The notes beneath the pieces were generated by a model that was given only the letters and a program-made list of their open reading frames with translations, was not told the DNA's origin and made no database searches. Shown one piece after another: positions 42,593-50,356 of a DNA stretch of 58,050 bases (positions are counted from its first letter, which is position 1; every line of letters starts with the position of its first letter). This stretch comes from Deltaproteobacteria bacterium HGW-Deltaproteobacteria-12 (GTDB taxonomy: Bacteria; Desulfobacterota; Syntrophia; Syntrophales; Smithellaceae), in contig PHBK01000029.1 of the NCBI GenBank assembly GCA_002840565.1, forward strand, positions 1-58,050, in the 5' to 3' direction. The position numbers and the translations under genes are program-made.

Positions 42593-42877
42593 TCATCCCC
42601 CCTCGGTTACCATGGTGATTGCTTTGGCCGGACATTCTTCCGCGCATACCCCGCAACCTTTGCAGTAGTTCAGGTCAATTTCCACCGGAATACCTGTTTT
42701 GACAACTCCTTCGGGACAATACAGCCAGCACAGATAGCAGGCCGGCTTGTTTTTTACAGAGGGGATGCATTTACCGTGATCGATAACCGGTCTCATATCG
42801 CGCCAGTCCCCGGTAAGTCCTGCTTCACCCACCGCCGGTGTACTCATAGCGGAAATATTTATGTCTTTTTCTTCCAT
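42593..42877 (-). CDS. porD: Pyruvate/2-ketoacid:ferredoxin oxidoreductase, delta subunit (ferredoxin-like)
   Basis: The 94-residue subunit has two 4Fe-4S motifs. The second, CKGCGVCAEECPAKAI, is standard. The first reads CIPSVKNKPACYLCWLYCPEG: three Cys are in normal spacing, but the usual first Cys is displaced nine residues forward. The rest (RPVIDHGKC, GVVKTGIPVEIDLNY) is PorD-like. It passes electrons from the core to free ferredoxin. The porA start overlaps or abuts its stop. Confidence 0.92.
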   Translation of the reverse strand: MEEKDINISAMSTPAVGEAGLTGDWRDMRPVIDHGKCIPSVKNKPACYLCWLYCPEGVVKTGIPVEIDLNYCKGCGVCAEECPAKAITMVTEGG

Positions 42878-42892
42878 AATCTTATTCCTTAT

Positions 42893-42934
42893 CCTTCAGC
42901 CTTCAGCCCTCAGCCCTCAGTCTTCAGTCTTCAG
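42893..42934. repeat. CTTCAGC-type heptamer array between porC and porD
   Basis: About six degenerate seven-base units (CTTCAGC, CCTCAGC, CTTCAGT) run in tandem. The last unit supplies the porC stop codon (TGA) and its final Asp codon. Confidence 0.7.
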
Positions 42935-43497
42935 TCAATTTTCTTAATTACCGTTTCTTCATAAGCCATTTTTAATGCCATGACATTTGCAGCCACTACT
43001 TTTGCCGGCAGCTTCTTTTTCAAACCTTGTTCAATATATTCGAGGGAGACCAGTCCTGCTGCCCGGGCAAATGCGCCCAGTAAAGGCGTATTGACAACCG
43101 GCGCCCCTTCCTTGAGCAGATGAAATTTAAGGGCAACTTTGACGGCATCGACGACAGCAATCTTTAATCCCTTTCTCAGATGAAAATCATCGGGCTTTAA
43201 GTCCGTATTAATGATGATTAATCCACCGTCTCGCATGGAACTGGCAACGTCGACAACTCGCAGCAAGGAAGGATCGAGAACAACGGCTATATCGGCAAGT
43301 TCAATCTGCGAAAAAGTTCTGAGAGGTGCGTCCGAAATCCTCGTCGATGCCGTTAACGGCGCGCCACGTCTTTCCGGGCCGAAAGTGGGAGCGGAGGTCA
43401 CTCCCTGATAACCTTGCAGGTACGCAGCTTCCGCCAGTATTTGCGCAGCGACGACAACCCCTTGTCCGCCTCTGCCGTGCCAGATGATTTCATGCAT
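42931..43497 (-). CDS. porC: Pyruvate/2-ketoacid:ferredoxin oxidoreductase, gamma subunit
   Basis: The 188-residue subunit begins EIIWHGRGGQGVVVAAQILA and has TSAPTFGPERRGAPLTASTR and NTPLLGAFARAAG, diagnostic for PorC/domain III. It binds at the CoA site side of the complex. It is the first gene of the porCDAB operon. The minus-strand start ATG at 43497 lies about 80 bases from the small ORF described next, whose terminator hairpin (43517-43547) separates the two transcripts. Confidence 0.93.
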   Translation of the reverse strand: MHEIIWHGRGGQGVVVAAQILAEAAYLQGYQGVTSAPTFGPERRGAPLTASTRISDAPLRTFSQIELADIAVVLDPSLLRVVDVASSMRDGGLIIINTDLKPDDFHLRKGLKIAVVDAVKVALKFHLLKEGAPVVNTPLLGAFARAAGLVSLEYIEQGLKKKLPAKVVAANVMALKMAYEETVIKKID

Positions 43498-43516
43498 ATA
43501 AGTTCCCTGAAATAAG

Positions 43517-43547
43517 AAAGGCCATGGTTTTTCCGCCCATGGCCTTT
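43517..43547 (-). terminator. Terminator between the small membrane ORF and porC
   Basis: AAAGGCCATGG and CCATGGCCTTT form an eleven-base-pair stem with a nine-base loop. On the minus strand it is followed by TTTCTTATTT. It lies 27 bases after the stop of the small ORF at 43575. Confidence 0.75.
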
Positions 43548-43574
43548 AGGATTTTGTTCTTTATCGGGTTTTTC

Positions 43575-43673
43575 CTAAAAACGACGGGCGACGGAAAGGC
43601 ATAACACCAGAAGTAGAACGCACAACAGGAGTTCTCGCAAAATGGAGCTGCTTTTCTTATAAGCGCCAGTCAT
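43575..43673 (-). CDS. Possible 32-residue single-pass membrane peptide
   Basis: The frame encodes MTGAYKKSSSILRELL then CVLLLVLCLSVARRF, a polar basic head, one membrane helix and a two-Arg tail. GAGGA lies nine bases before the ATG. A promoter (TTGACA, 17-base spacer, TAGTGT at 43703-43731) and a terminator on the other side give a complete one-gene unit in a 330-base gap. I do not recognise a family. Small membrane peptides of this type often modulate transporters, kinases or membrane enzymes; nothing here says which. The alternative is a chance frame in a longer leader of porC. Confidence 0.55.
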   Translation of the reverse strand: MTGAYKKSSSILRELLLCVLLLVLCLSVARRF

Positions 43674-43702
43674 TTCTAAAAATCCTCAATCAATTTCGAA
43701 GA

Positions 43703-43731
43703 ACACTAAAATAAATGAGCTCAATTGTCAA
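43703..43731 (-). promoter_or_regulatory. Sigma-70-type promoter of the small membrane ORF
   Basis: Minus strand: TTGACA (43731-43726), 17-base spacer, TAGTGT (43708-43703). Transcription would begin about 20 bases before the ATG at 43673. Confidence 0.55.
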
Positions 43732-43828
43732 TATATAATTTAGTTAACACAGGCAGAAACTGTCTTTATTAAACAAGGAAACATCAGAAGTTCCAACTGC
43801 TATTCCAGGGAGCTTAATATTAAGCTGA

Positions 43829-44851
43829 TTATTTCCAGTGCACCATCGGCAACCCGGCCACCGGTGACCTGAAATAGGGAATGCGCGTTCCGCGAAGACT
43901 GCCTACATAAACGGTTTTCAGGTCAGGTCCTCCAAACGTCACGCTGGCAAACCACGGCGCAATAGTTCCGCCTGCGGCCAGCATGAGGTCGGGTGTTACG
44001 CTATCCTCGGCAAAGGACTGTTCCAGCGCCAGCGCCGGCGTCTCGTTAGTATCGTCCAGGACAATGTGAAAATCACCGTCCGGGGTGATCGCAAAAACCT
44101 GATCGACCATGACAAGCGTTCCCCAGAGATTTCCAAAACTGTCAAACGCAATGCCGTCAGGGAAACCAAATCGCCCCAGCTTGGTGGGCCCGTATATTTC
44201 CCGATTGGTCAGCGAGCCGTCCTTCCCGACGTGCATGCGCGTAATGCACTGGCCGCAGGTTTCAACAATGTAGAGGTATTCCTCACGGGCATCCAGGCGG
44301 ATTTCGTTGGTAAAACGGAAGCCGTCGGCAACGATGCGCAGTCCTTTTTCATCAACCAGCGCAATATATCCATCGGCAATGGCTGGGCTTACCGCCTTCA
44401 TCCAATTCTTGATTCGCGTGGATATTGTCAGCCAAATACGGTTTTGCCTGTCCCGGAGCACAAAGTTTACCTTGCCGATAGGCTCACCGTCGATGCGATC
44501 GTAGAGCACACGGGTCTGGCCGCTGCGTGTCATGACCTCCAGGCTGTCAGTACCGAAATTGGAAATAAGGATATCTCCGTTTTCTGCAAAGGCCAGGCCG
44601 TTGGGCAGCGTGCCTTCGGTGAACCTGCCGGCATCAGTGGAGGCTGATTCAAAAGCTGTCTTATAGGATTGGGCGATGATTTCCTGGCTGCCGTCCGGAG
44701 AGATTTTGACGACGCCTCCGCGAGCATCCGCCGACCAGAGCGTACCGTCCGGCTCAGCCAAAATACACTCCGGCCGCTGTAAATCGTGGCCGATATAATG
44801 GATGTCGGCCCGATCGACCTGAAAACCCGACAAGGGATTCTTCGTATTCAT
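43829..44851 (-). CDS. SMP-30/gluconolactonase family protein
   Basis: The 340-residue beta-propeller has the metal-site landmarks RPECILAEPDGTLWSADA, GKVNFVLRD, FRFTNEIRLDAREEYLYIVET and FGFPDGIAFDSFGNLW. Family members open lactones of sugar acids using a single divalent metal. No signal peptide is seen, so it acts in the cytoplasm. It is the last gene of the hydrolase-TRAP operon (48657 to 43829), which suggests that the imported compound is, or becomes, a lactone. Confidence 0.88.
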   Translation of the reverse strand: MNTKNPLSGFQVDRADIHYIGHDLQRPECILAEPDGTLWSADARGGVVKISPDGSQEIIAQSYKTAFESASTDAGRFTEGTLPNGLAFAENGDILISNFGTDSLEVMTRSGQTRVLYDRIDGEPIGKVNFVLRDRQNRIWLTISTRIKNWMKAVSPAIADGYIALVDEKGLRIVADGFRFTNEIRLDAREEYLYIVETCGQCITRMHVGKDGSLTNREIYGPTKLGRFGFPDGIAFDSFGNLWGTLVMVDQVFAITPDGDFHIVLDDTNETPALALEQSFAEDSVTPDLMLAAGGTIAPWFASVTFGGPDLKTVYVGSLRGTRIPYFRSPVAGLPMVHWK

Positions 44852-44869
44852 AGTATCCTTTCTTCTCCG

Positions 44870-46189
44870 CTAACGGACCAGAATAAGGCTGATTTGAGGG
44901 AATATAACCAGCAGCACCAGCAAGATGATCATCATCAATACGTAGGGGAGCGCGCCCATAAATACCTCGTTCAAGCCGATGCGCTGATCATCCAGAGTTG
45001 ACTTGACCACAAAGGCTGACATGCCGAAGGGGGGAGTGATCAACCCCACCTCGACAGCTACGACCGTTACAATCCCGAACCAGACCAAGTTGACGCCGAA
45101 CACCTGCATAACCGGATAAATGAGCGGTACGATGATAACGATGATTGATGTGGAGTCCAGAAAAGTACCTGCCAGCAGGATGATTATCAGATAGACTGTC
45201 AGAACGGAATACAGACCGAGTCCGGATCCTCCGAACCAGCTTCCGATATAACCGGTGATTCCTGACATGCCCAGCATTCGGCTGTACATGTTGGCAGCGA
45301 CGAGCAAAAACAAAATGGCCACCGTCACGTGGCCGGTTTCTAAAAGCACCTGCCATAACTTCGCCCGGTTAATCTGTCGTTTGCCGGCGGCCAGAAGAAA
45401 AGCTCCCAAAGCTCCGACAGCGCCGGATTCGGTGGGCGTGAACCAGCCTGCGTAAATTCCCCCCAGTACCAGAGCAATCAGCAAAACAATGGGTGCCAGT
45501 TTCGACAGTGCCTCCAAAACCGTCATTTCGGCACCTCTTCCCGAATCCGCCTGCTTGTCAATCCCGCCCACATAGCTCGGGAAACGATAGGCCATAACGA
45601 TGATACCGGCGCAGTAAAAGAGCGCAAGGAGAATCCCCGGCATAATACCGGCCTTAAAGAGATCTCCGATGGAAGTTTCCGTCAATATCCCGAAAAGTAT
45701 CAGCAGCAGGCTGGGAGGAATCAACATTCCCAATACGGATGACCCGGCCACGACGCCGACGGAAAAACGTGGCGTATAACCGAGCCGGATCATTTCGGGA
45801 ACGGCAACCTTGGTGAAAACTGCAGCCGAGGCGATGGATATTCCGGTGACGGCTGCAAACACCGCATTGGCAAATACAGTGGCAATTCCCAGTCCGCCGC
45901 GGACGCCGCGGAAAAGCCGGTTGGCCACATCGAACGTATCCTTTCCGATTCCGGAGACAGCTATGAACATTCCCATCAAAATGAACAGGGGAACCACACC
46001 GAAAATGTAACCGGAGATACTGTCGGATGCTGCGAGAGCCATCATTTTGCTGGCAATGGTGTAATTATCCCTAAGCAGCAATACACCCAGAAAGGACATC
46101 AGGGCGAGAGCGACTGCAACATGCATGCCGCTATAGATCAGCAGCACAATGCACAGAATAGAAAAACCTCCTATCTGGATATCCGTCAT
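44870..46189 (-). CDS. TRAP transporter large permease (DctM)
   Basis: The 439-residue protein is almost entirely membrane segments (about twelve) and has the DctM patterns GVLLLRDNY, AVFTKVAVPEMIRLGY, GVVAGSSVLGMLIPPSLLLI and LIAGTFLDSTSIIVI-type loop (LLAGTFLDSTSIIVIIVPL). It forms the sodium-driven membrane channel of the TRAP system. Its start overlaps the DctQ stop (ATGA). Confidence 0.93.
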   Translation of the reverse strand: MTDIQIGGFSILCIVLLIYSGMHVAVALALMSFLGVLLLRDNYTIASKMMALAASDSISGYIFGVVPLFILMGMFIAVSGIGKDTFDVANRLFRGVRGGLGIATVFANAVFAAVTGISIASAAVFTKVAVPEMIRLGYTPRFSVGVVAGSSVLGMLIPPSLLLILFGILTETSIGDLFKAGIMPGILLALFYCAGIIVMAYRFPSYVGGIDKQADSGRGAEMTVLEALSKLAPIVLLIALVLGGIYAGWFTPTESGAVGALGAFLLAAGKRQINRAKLWQVLLETGHVTVAILFLLVAANMYSRMLGMSGITGYIGSWFGGSGLGLYSVLTVYLIIILLAGTFLDSTSIIVIIVPLIYPVMQVFGVNLVWFGIVTVVAVEVGLITPPFGMSAFVVKSTLDDQRIGLNEVFMGALPYVLMMIILLVLLVIFPQISLILVR

Positions 46190-46761
46190 GGCCGTTCTCC
46201 TTTGCCGGATGTTCCGGACTGGAACATCTGCCGGAAATTACGAGCGGCAATCAGCAGAAATTGCAAGCATCCGGCAATACAGCCGATGAGAATAATCAAT
46301 TTCACGGGCCAGATGGGCAACATAAAATCACCCTCGGCCCCCGCATATTCGCCGATCTTCCAGGCCCCGGTGAACAGCGGAACACTGGCGCTGAAGAGAA
46401 CGGCCAGCAGGCCGGCGCCAACAAGATGGTAAATTCCCTCGCAGAACAGCCGAAGTTTCGGAAGTCTCTTTTGGAGAACATCCAGAAGGATTTCAACCCG
46501 GGTGAGCCTTCCCACCTTGAGGGTGTGGGCGATTTGAAGAAACACTAAAGCCACAATGGACATGGTAACGAGTTCCGGCACACCACGCAATGGGTAATTA
46601 AAAAACAAGCGGCCGCAAATGTCCAGGTTGATAATAACCAGGATCACCATTACCCATGCCGTCCCGATGCTGTTCATAACAGATATGACGGTTTCGAAAG
46701 AAAACCGGCGCGGCTTTTTAAGCGCCGCGTTCGGCTCCTCCGTTTTTTTCCTTATTGCCAT
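46186..46761 (-). CDS. TRAP transporter small permease (DctQ)
   Basis: The 191-residue protein has four membrane segments and the DctQ features RFSFETVISVMNSIGTAWVM, DICGRLFFNYPLRGVPELV and FLQIAHTLKVGRLTRVEI. DctQ joins DctM in the membrane complex. I use the ATG at 46761, which has AAGGA upstream; a longer frame to 46878 reads back through dctP and is unlikely. Confidence 0.9.
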   Translation of the reverse strand: MAIRKKTEEPNAALKKPRRFSFETVISVMNSIGTAWVMVILVIINLDICGRLFFNYPLRGVPELVTMSIVALVFLQIAHTLKVGRLTRVEILLDVLQKRLPKLRLFCEGIYHLVGAGLLAVLFSASVPLFTGAWKIGEYAGAEGDFMLPIWPVKLIILIGCIAGCLQFLLIAARNFRQMFQSGTSGKGERP

Positions 46762-46763
46762 CC

Positions 46764-47831
46764 TTATTCCTTGTCCCAATTCCGCATAAGGGTGACATTG
46801 CGTTTGCGTAAGCCGTCGAGGTAGCCCTTGAGCATAACTTTGCCCGGCTGGCCCTTTGCTTCCATCGCAACAGCCCATTCCATCGGGATATTGGGGAGCT
46901 TACCGGCCCATCTCTTCTGCTCAGCAACAGACAGGTATACTACTTTGGCGCCTGCCTTCTTCATGTCCTCTATGGCCTTATTGGCGCGGGCCGTCTGGGC
47001 TTCAGCCAGTTTCTTAGTATACTCTTTACCGACTTCGATGAAAATTTTCTGCATTTCGGGCGGGAATGATTCAAAGACGTTCTTGTTGATAGAGAGGCCT
47101 CCGGCAAACTGGGCGCCGAAGTTTACAATGGTGACGTGCGGTGCTACCTCATTGAGCTTAATAGCGGCCGCTGCGGTCATGAAGGTCAAGGCACCCTGGA
47201 AAACGCCGGTTTGAATGCCGTTATAATATTCGTTTAAATTAGAAGCCACGGCCACACCGCCGGTTCCTTTCAGCCAGTTGGCCGAAGGGCCGGGTGCTGC
47301 GATCTTCTGGCCTTTGACATCATCTACTTTATTTATCGGGAAACTGGTCAGAATTCCGTAGTTGTCCAGGGCGGCGCCGCCGAGGTAAATCTGGTTGTGC
47401 TTGGTCCACTCTCGAGCCAGCGCCGGAATCTGTTTCTGGAGTTCAGTGAACGTATCGACCACGAAATAGATGTTGTCCGTAGTAAATGGTGCCATATAGC
47501 TGACATTGTGGAGAGGCATTTTGGGTGCATGGAAGATGGTTCCAACAAAACCCATATCAGAGACGCCGGATTCAATTGCTTCCAACTCGCCGCCGATCTT
47601 GGCAATGGTTCCTCCGTAAGCCTGATTCCAGACAATGGTGTCGCCCTTGCCAAGGGCAGCCAGACGCTTGTCAACCTCGGGAATGAAATAATCACGGCAG
47701 AGGGTGACCCACAGAAAAACAGGCGGATGACCGGCCGATACGGTTATCTTGTATTGTTTCGCAATGGCATTTCCTGTAGTCAAAGAAAGTGCCAGTGCCA
47801 CACCCGCCAAGATCATCATTAATTTTTTCAT
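46764..47831 (-). CDS. TRAP transporter solute-binding protein (DctP-like)
   Basis: The 355-residue protein has a signal peptide (LMMILAGVALALSLTTGNAIA) and the DctP fold: TVSAGHPPVFLW, DTIVWNQAYGGTIAKIGGE and KMPLHNVSYMAPF. The family's carboxylate-binding Arg, normally in a run like KIRVPG, here falls in QKIAAPGPSANW and is Ala, so the ligand may not be a simple carboxylic acid. AAGGAG precedes the ATG at 47831. It lies 43 bases after the hydrolase gene, in the same operon. Confidence 0.9.
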   Translation of the reverse strand: MKKLMMILAGVALALSLTTGNAIAKQYKITVSAGHPPVFLWVTLCRDYFIPEVDKRLAALGKGDTIVWNQAYGGTIAKIGGELEAIESGVSDMGFVGTIFHAPKMPLHNVSYMAPFTTDNIYFVVDTFTELQKQIPALAREWTKHNQIYLGGAALDNYGILTSFPINKVDDVKGQKIAAPGPSANWLKGTGGVAVASNLNEYYNGIQTGVFQGALTFMTAAAAIKLNEVAPHVTIVNFGAQFAGGLSINKNVFESFPPEMQKIFIEVGKEYTKKLAEAQTARANKAIEDMKKAGAKVVYLSVAEQKRWAGKLPNIPMEWAVAMEAKGQPGKVMLKGYLDGLRKRNVTLMRNWDKE

Positions 47832-47874
47832 CTTCAAGCTCCTTTGTGTAATTAAGATTGTCATTATTCTATGT

Positions 47875-48657
47875 TCATTCTTCCACAATGGCCACCGGCC
47901 GGCACCAGCCGGCGGAAGCCCCTTTGATCTTCACTGGAAAACAGCAAACGGTAAAACCATGGGGCTTGCCGATGGCGGCCAGATTGGCCATTTTTTCCAT
48001 ATGGCAATAGCCGATTTCAATCCCCGCAAAATGGGCTTCCCAGATGACTTTAGGATCGCCTGTTTCCTGGAATTCTTTGGCCAGAAACGGCAAAGGCCGA
48101 TCCCAGCTCCAGGCATCAATGCCGACCACTTTGACGCCTTTTTCGAGGAGAAATAGAGTGCTTTCCCTGTCCATGCCGGCACCTTTGACAAGGTACTGCG
48201 GAGTGCCCCAGGCCTGGTCGGCGCCGGTTTGAACCAGGACGATGTCCAGCGGTTTCAGTTCATAGCCGATGCGCTTAAGTTCTGATTTTACATCGGCAAC
48301 CGTAATCCTGTCACCGTCCGTCTTGTGCCGGAAATCGAGGACAACGCCGTCGTTAAAAAACCACTGCAGCGGGATCTCGTCAATGGTCCATGCCCGCTTA
48401 CCCTTGTCCATGGTTGGATGATAGTGGAAGGGCGCATCCATGTGCGTACCGGAGTGGGTCGTTAAGGTGAGGAACTCCAGCGCCCATCCCAACCTTCCCG
48501 GCAGTTGGTCTTTGCTGATTCCCGGGAAAAACTGCATCATTTGTTCGGCGCCCATTTCATGGGTGACGTAGTCGACTTTGGGAATCATCAGCGGAGGATC
48601 GCTGGGAAGCCCCTGCTCAATGCTGATACCCAGATCAATAAATCGTTTGTTTCCCAT
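47875..48657 (-). CDS. Cyclase/kynurenine-formamidase family hydrolase
   Basis: The 260-residue protein has the metal motif HSGTHMDAPFHYHP (His-x-Gly-Thr-His-x-Asp-x-Pro-x-His), then VLVQTGADQAWG, VVGIDAWSWDRPL and IEIGYCHMEKMANL. The family hydrolyses cyclic or amide bonds (isatin, N-formylkynurenine and similar). With SMP-30 and a TRAP transporter in the same operon, the cell may import and open a small ring compound. I use the ATG 48657 with AAAGGAG in place; a GTG two codons upstream is in frame. Confidence 0.86.
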   Translation of the reverse strand: MGNKRFIDLGISIEQGLPSDPPLMIPKVDYVTHEMGAEQMMQFFPGISKDQLPGRLGWALEFLTLTTHSGTHMDAPFHYHPTMDKGKRAWTIDEIPLQWFFNDGVVLDFRHKTDGDRITVADVKSELKRIGYELKPLDIVLVQTGADQAWGTPQYLVKGAGMDRESTLFLLEKGVKVVGIDAWSWDRPLPFLAKEFQETGDPKVIWEAHFAGIEIGYCHMEKMANLAAIGKPHGFTVCCFPVKIKGASAGWCRPVAIVEE

Positions 48658-48799
48658 ATTCACTCCTTTCCTTATCTGCTTCGTGCTTTGGTGTTGCCTG
48701 TTTTTTTAATAAGAAATTGTTTCCGCATGGTTGAGCTAAATTATAAAATGATAAATAAACGGTCATTTTTATGTCAAGGAAGATTAGGGGAAGAATTTG

Positions 48800-48846
48800 C
48801 CTTCCGTCTTCGGCCTTCAGCCTTCAGTCTTCGGCCCTCAGCCTAT
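48800..48846. repeat. Heptamer array between the SDR and hydrolase genes
   Basis: Degenerate units (CTTCGGC, CTTCAGC, CTTCAGT, CCTCAGC) run up to CCTATACCCC, five bases before the SDR stop codon at 48851. The rest of 48664-48799 is AT-rich without a gene. Confidence 0.65.
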
Positions 48847-48850
48847 ACCC

Positions 48851-49642
48851 CTACATCACCCCCCGATACCAGCCGCCGTCAATCTGGATGGCGGCGCCGG
48901 TTATATAGGAACTTCGCTCCGAGGCGAGAAAAGCGACCAGAGCGGCAAATTCCTCCGGTGTTCCGAGTCGGCCCATGGGAATCGTGTCCGTCCAGCGTTT
49001 GATTATTGCCTCGGCGGTTGATCCTTCTTTCTTGGCCGTGGCCTCGGCCAGACTACGCACCCGGTCGGTGAGCGTATATCCGGGACAAACACTGTTCACG
49101 GTAATATTGAATGGCGCCAATTCCGTGGAAAGGGTTTTGGCGAGGCCGATGACTCCGGAACGGATGGTGTTGGAAAGGATCAGCCCGTCAATAGGCTGCT
49201 TGACGGATATGGAAGTCATATTGATGATGCGTCCCCACTGTTTTTGTTTCATCAGGGGGAGAACTTCTCTGGTCAAAATAATTGTCGAAAGCAGGTTGAG
49301 ACGGAAACCATATTCCCAGAGTTGGTCATCGATTTCCAAAAATGACATGCCGGGAGGGCCTCCGGCATTGTTGACCAGAATATCCACACTGCCGAAACGA
49401 TCAACAGTCTTACGGACGCAATCTTTGGCCTGATCGGCGTTCGTCAGATCGGCGGCAACGGCCAGCACGTCTCCCCCGCATTCCCGGTCGATTTCAGCTT
49501 TTGCTTCCGGCAGACTGTTGTCGGCCAGCCCGCAAATAGCAACTTGTGCACCTTCGCGTCTAAGCTCCAGCGCGACTGCTTTTCCCAGGCCTTGAGATCC
49601 TCCGGCCACAAAGGCTACTTTATTTTTTAATCCCAGATCCAT
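48851..49642 (-). CDS. Short-chain dehydrogenase/reductase (SDR), catalytic Tyr/Lys replaced
   Basis: The 263-residue Rossmann protein has VAFVAGGSQGLGKAVALEL, ADLTNADQAK, LVNNAGGPPGMSFL, SVCPGYTLTDRV and the ending YITGAAIQIDGGWYRG. The active site is unusual: the Ser is present in NMTSISVKQP, but where SDRs have Tyr-x-x-x-Lys this one reads LSNTIRSG, with no Tyr or Lys. A branch of BKR-like SDRs is known to lack the Tyr. It may bind rather than reduce its ligand. GGAGGG precedes the ATG. It is next to the TRAP-lactonase operon. Confidence 0.85.
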   Translation of the reverse strand: MDLGLKNKVAFVAGGSQGLGKAVALELRREGAQVAICGLADNSLPEAKAEIDRECGGDVLAVAADLTNADQAKDCVRKTVDRFGSVDILVNNAGGPPGMSFLEIDDQLWEYGFRLNLLSTIILTREVLPLMKQKQWGRIINMTSISVKQPIDGLILSNTIRSGVIGLAKTLSTELAPFNITVNSVCPGYTLTDRVRSLAEATAKKEGSTAEAIIKRWTDTIPMGRLGTPEEFAALVAFLASERSSYITGAAIQIDGGWYRGVM

Positions 49643-49670
49643 GATACCCTCCGTTTTATGTTTTGCAGAA

Positions 49671-49818
49671 TTTTGAAAAAGGCTAATTTTCGGTCATTGG
49701 AACGAAGTGACAGCCTGCCCCGGCTAATGCCTGGGAAGCCCTCTCACATTCACAAATAAATTGCCACGCAGGCCAAGGGCCTTCTCGCAATGACAACAAT
49801 AGCGGTTTTTCCAAATAT
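49671..49818. mobile_element. Small inverted-repeat element, GIY-YIG-element-like ends
   Basis: Ends with TTTTGAAAAAGGCTA on the left and CTATTG...GGTTTTTCC-type sequence on the right are imperfectly inverted. Inside are GTCATTGGAACGAAGTGAC and CTCGCAATGACAACAA, partial copies of the dispersed repeat. Boundaries are approximate and no gene is inside. Confidence 0.45.
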
Positions 49819-49828
49819 CTTAATCATA

Positions 49829-50257
49829 ATTGTTCACAAAAAAGTCTATTTTTGTCATTGCGAGAAACGAAGTGACGAAGCAATCTCAAATTTCATCAGA
49901 TAGATCTTTCCATCCACCATTCATTTCTTCTATTAATTTTATTTTCTTGGATCTTGAGCAACCTTTTATTTGTTTTTCCCGTGAAATGGCATTATTGATG
50001 TCATCATAAGCTTCGTAGAACACTAATTTGCCTATGTTGTATTTTTTCGTAAATCCTTCTAATAATTTATTTTTATGTTCAAAAACTCTCCTCTTTAAAT
50101 CATTCGTAACCCCCGTGTAAAGAACAGTATTGTTTTTGTTTGTCAATATGTAAACGTAATATTGTTTGTTCATGCAGTGTCCGTTTACAAATTAAAGTGA
50201 CTGAGATTGCTTCGCTTTGCTCGCAATGACAAAAAAAGGGACTTCTTTCGGAACAAT
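49829..50257. mobile_element. GIY-YIG gene bracketed by long inverted arms (candidate autonomous element)
   Basis: The left arm (49829-49888) begins ATTGTTC and carries TTTTTGTCATTGCGAGAAAC, then GAAGCAATCTCA. The right arm (50202-50257) read on the other strand begins ATTGTTCCGAAAG and carries TTTTTGTCATTGCGAG then GAAGCAATCTCA. The GIY-YIG gene fills the space and its TGA stop lies within the left arm (GAAGCAATCTCA read as TGAGATTGCTTC on the coding strand). Related arms without a gene occur elsewhere in the window. Confidence 0.6.
49886..50173 (-). CDS. GIY-YIG superfamily nuclease (UPF0213-like)
   Basis: The 95-residue protein is a lone GIY-YIG domain: YYVYILTNKNNTVLYTGVTN carries the two tyrosine motifs (here VYI and YTG), followed by the Arg in DLKRRVFEHKN and the Glu in YDDINNAISREKQI, consistent with a catalytic site. 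Single-domain members cleave DNA in homing endonucleases; free-standing ones of this size are widely found but poorly studied. No ribosome binding site is apparent before the ATG at 50173. Its ends lie within inverted repeat arms, which suggests that it is part of a mobile element. Confidence 0.85.
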   Translation of the reverse strand: MNKQYYVYILTNKNNTVLYTGVTNDLKRRVFEHKNKLLEGFTKKYNIGKLVFYEAYDDINNAISREKQIKGCSRSKKIKLIEEMNGGWKDLSDEI

Positions 50258-50273
50258 CAAAAATAAGAAACTT

Positions 50274-50345
50274 TGAAAAACCTCTATGGTTGTCATTGCG
50301 AGCCGGCCCTTGGTCGGCGCGGCAATCTTAAATAAGCGTCATTTA
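50274..50345. repeat. Single arm of the dispersed repeat beside hflX
   Basis: GAAAAACCTCTATGGTTGTC leads into ATTGCGAGCCGGCCC and GGCGCGGCAATC. The start resembles the inverted end near 49800. No second end was found before the hflX stop at 50357. Confidence 0.45.
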
Positions 50346-50356
50346 ACATAAAATGG

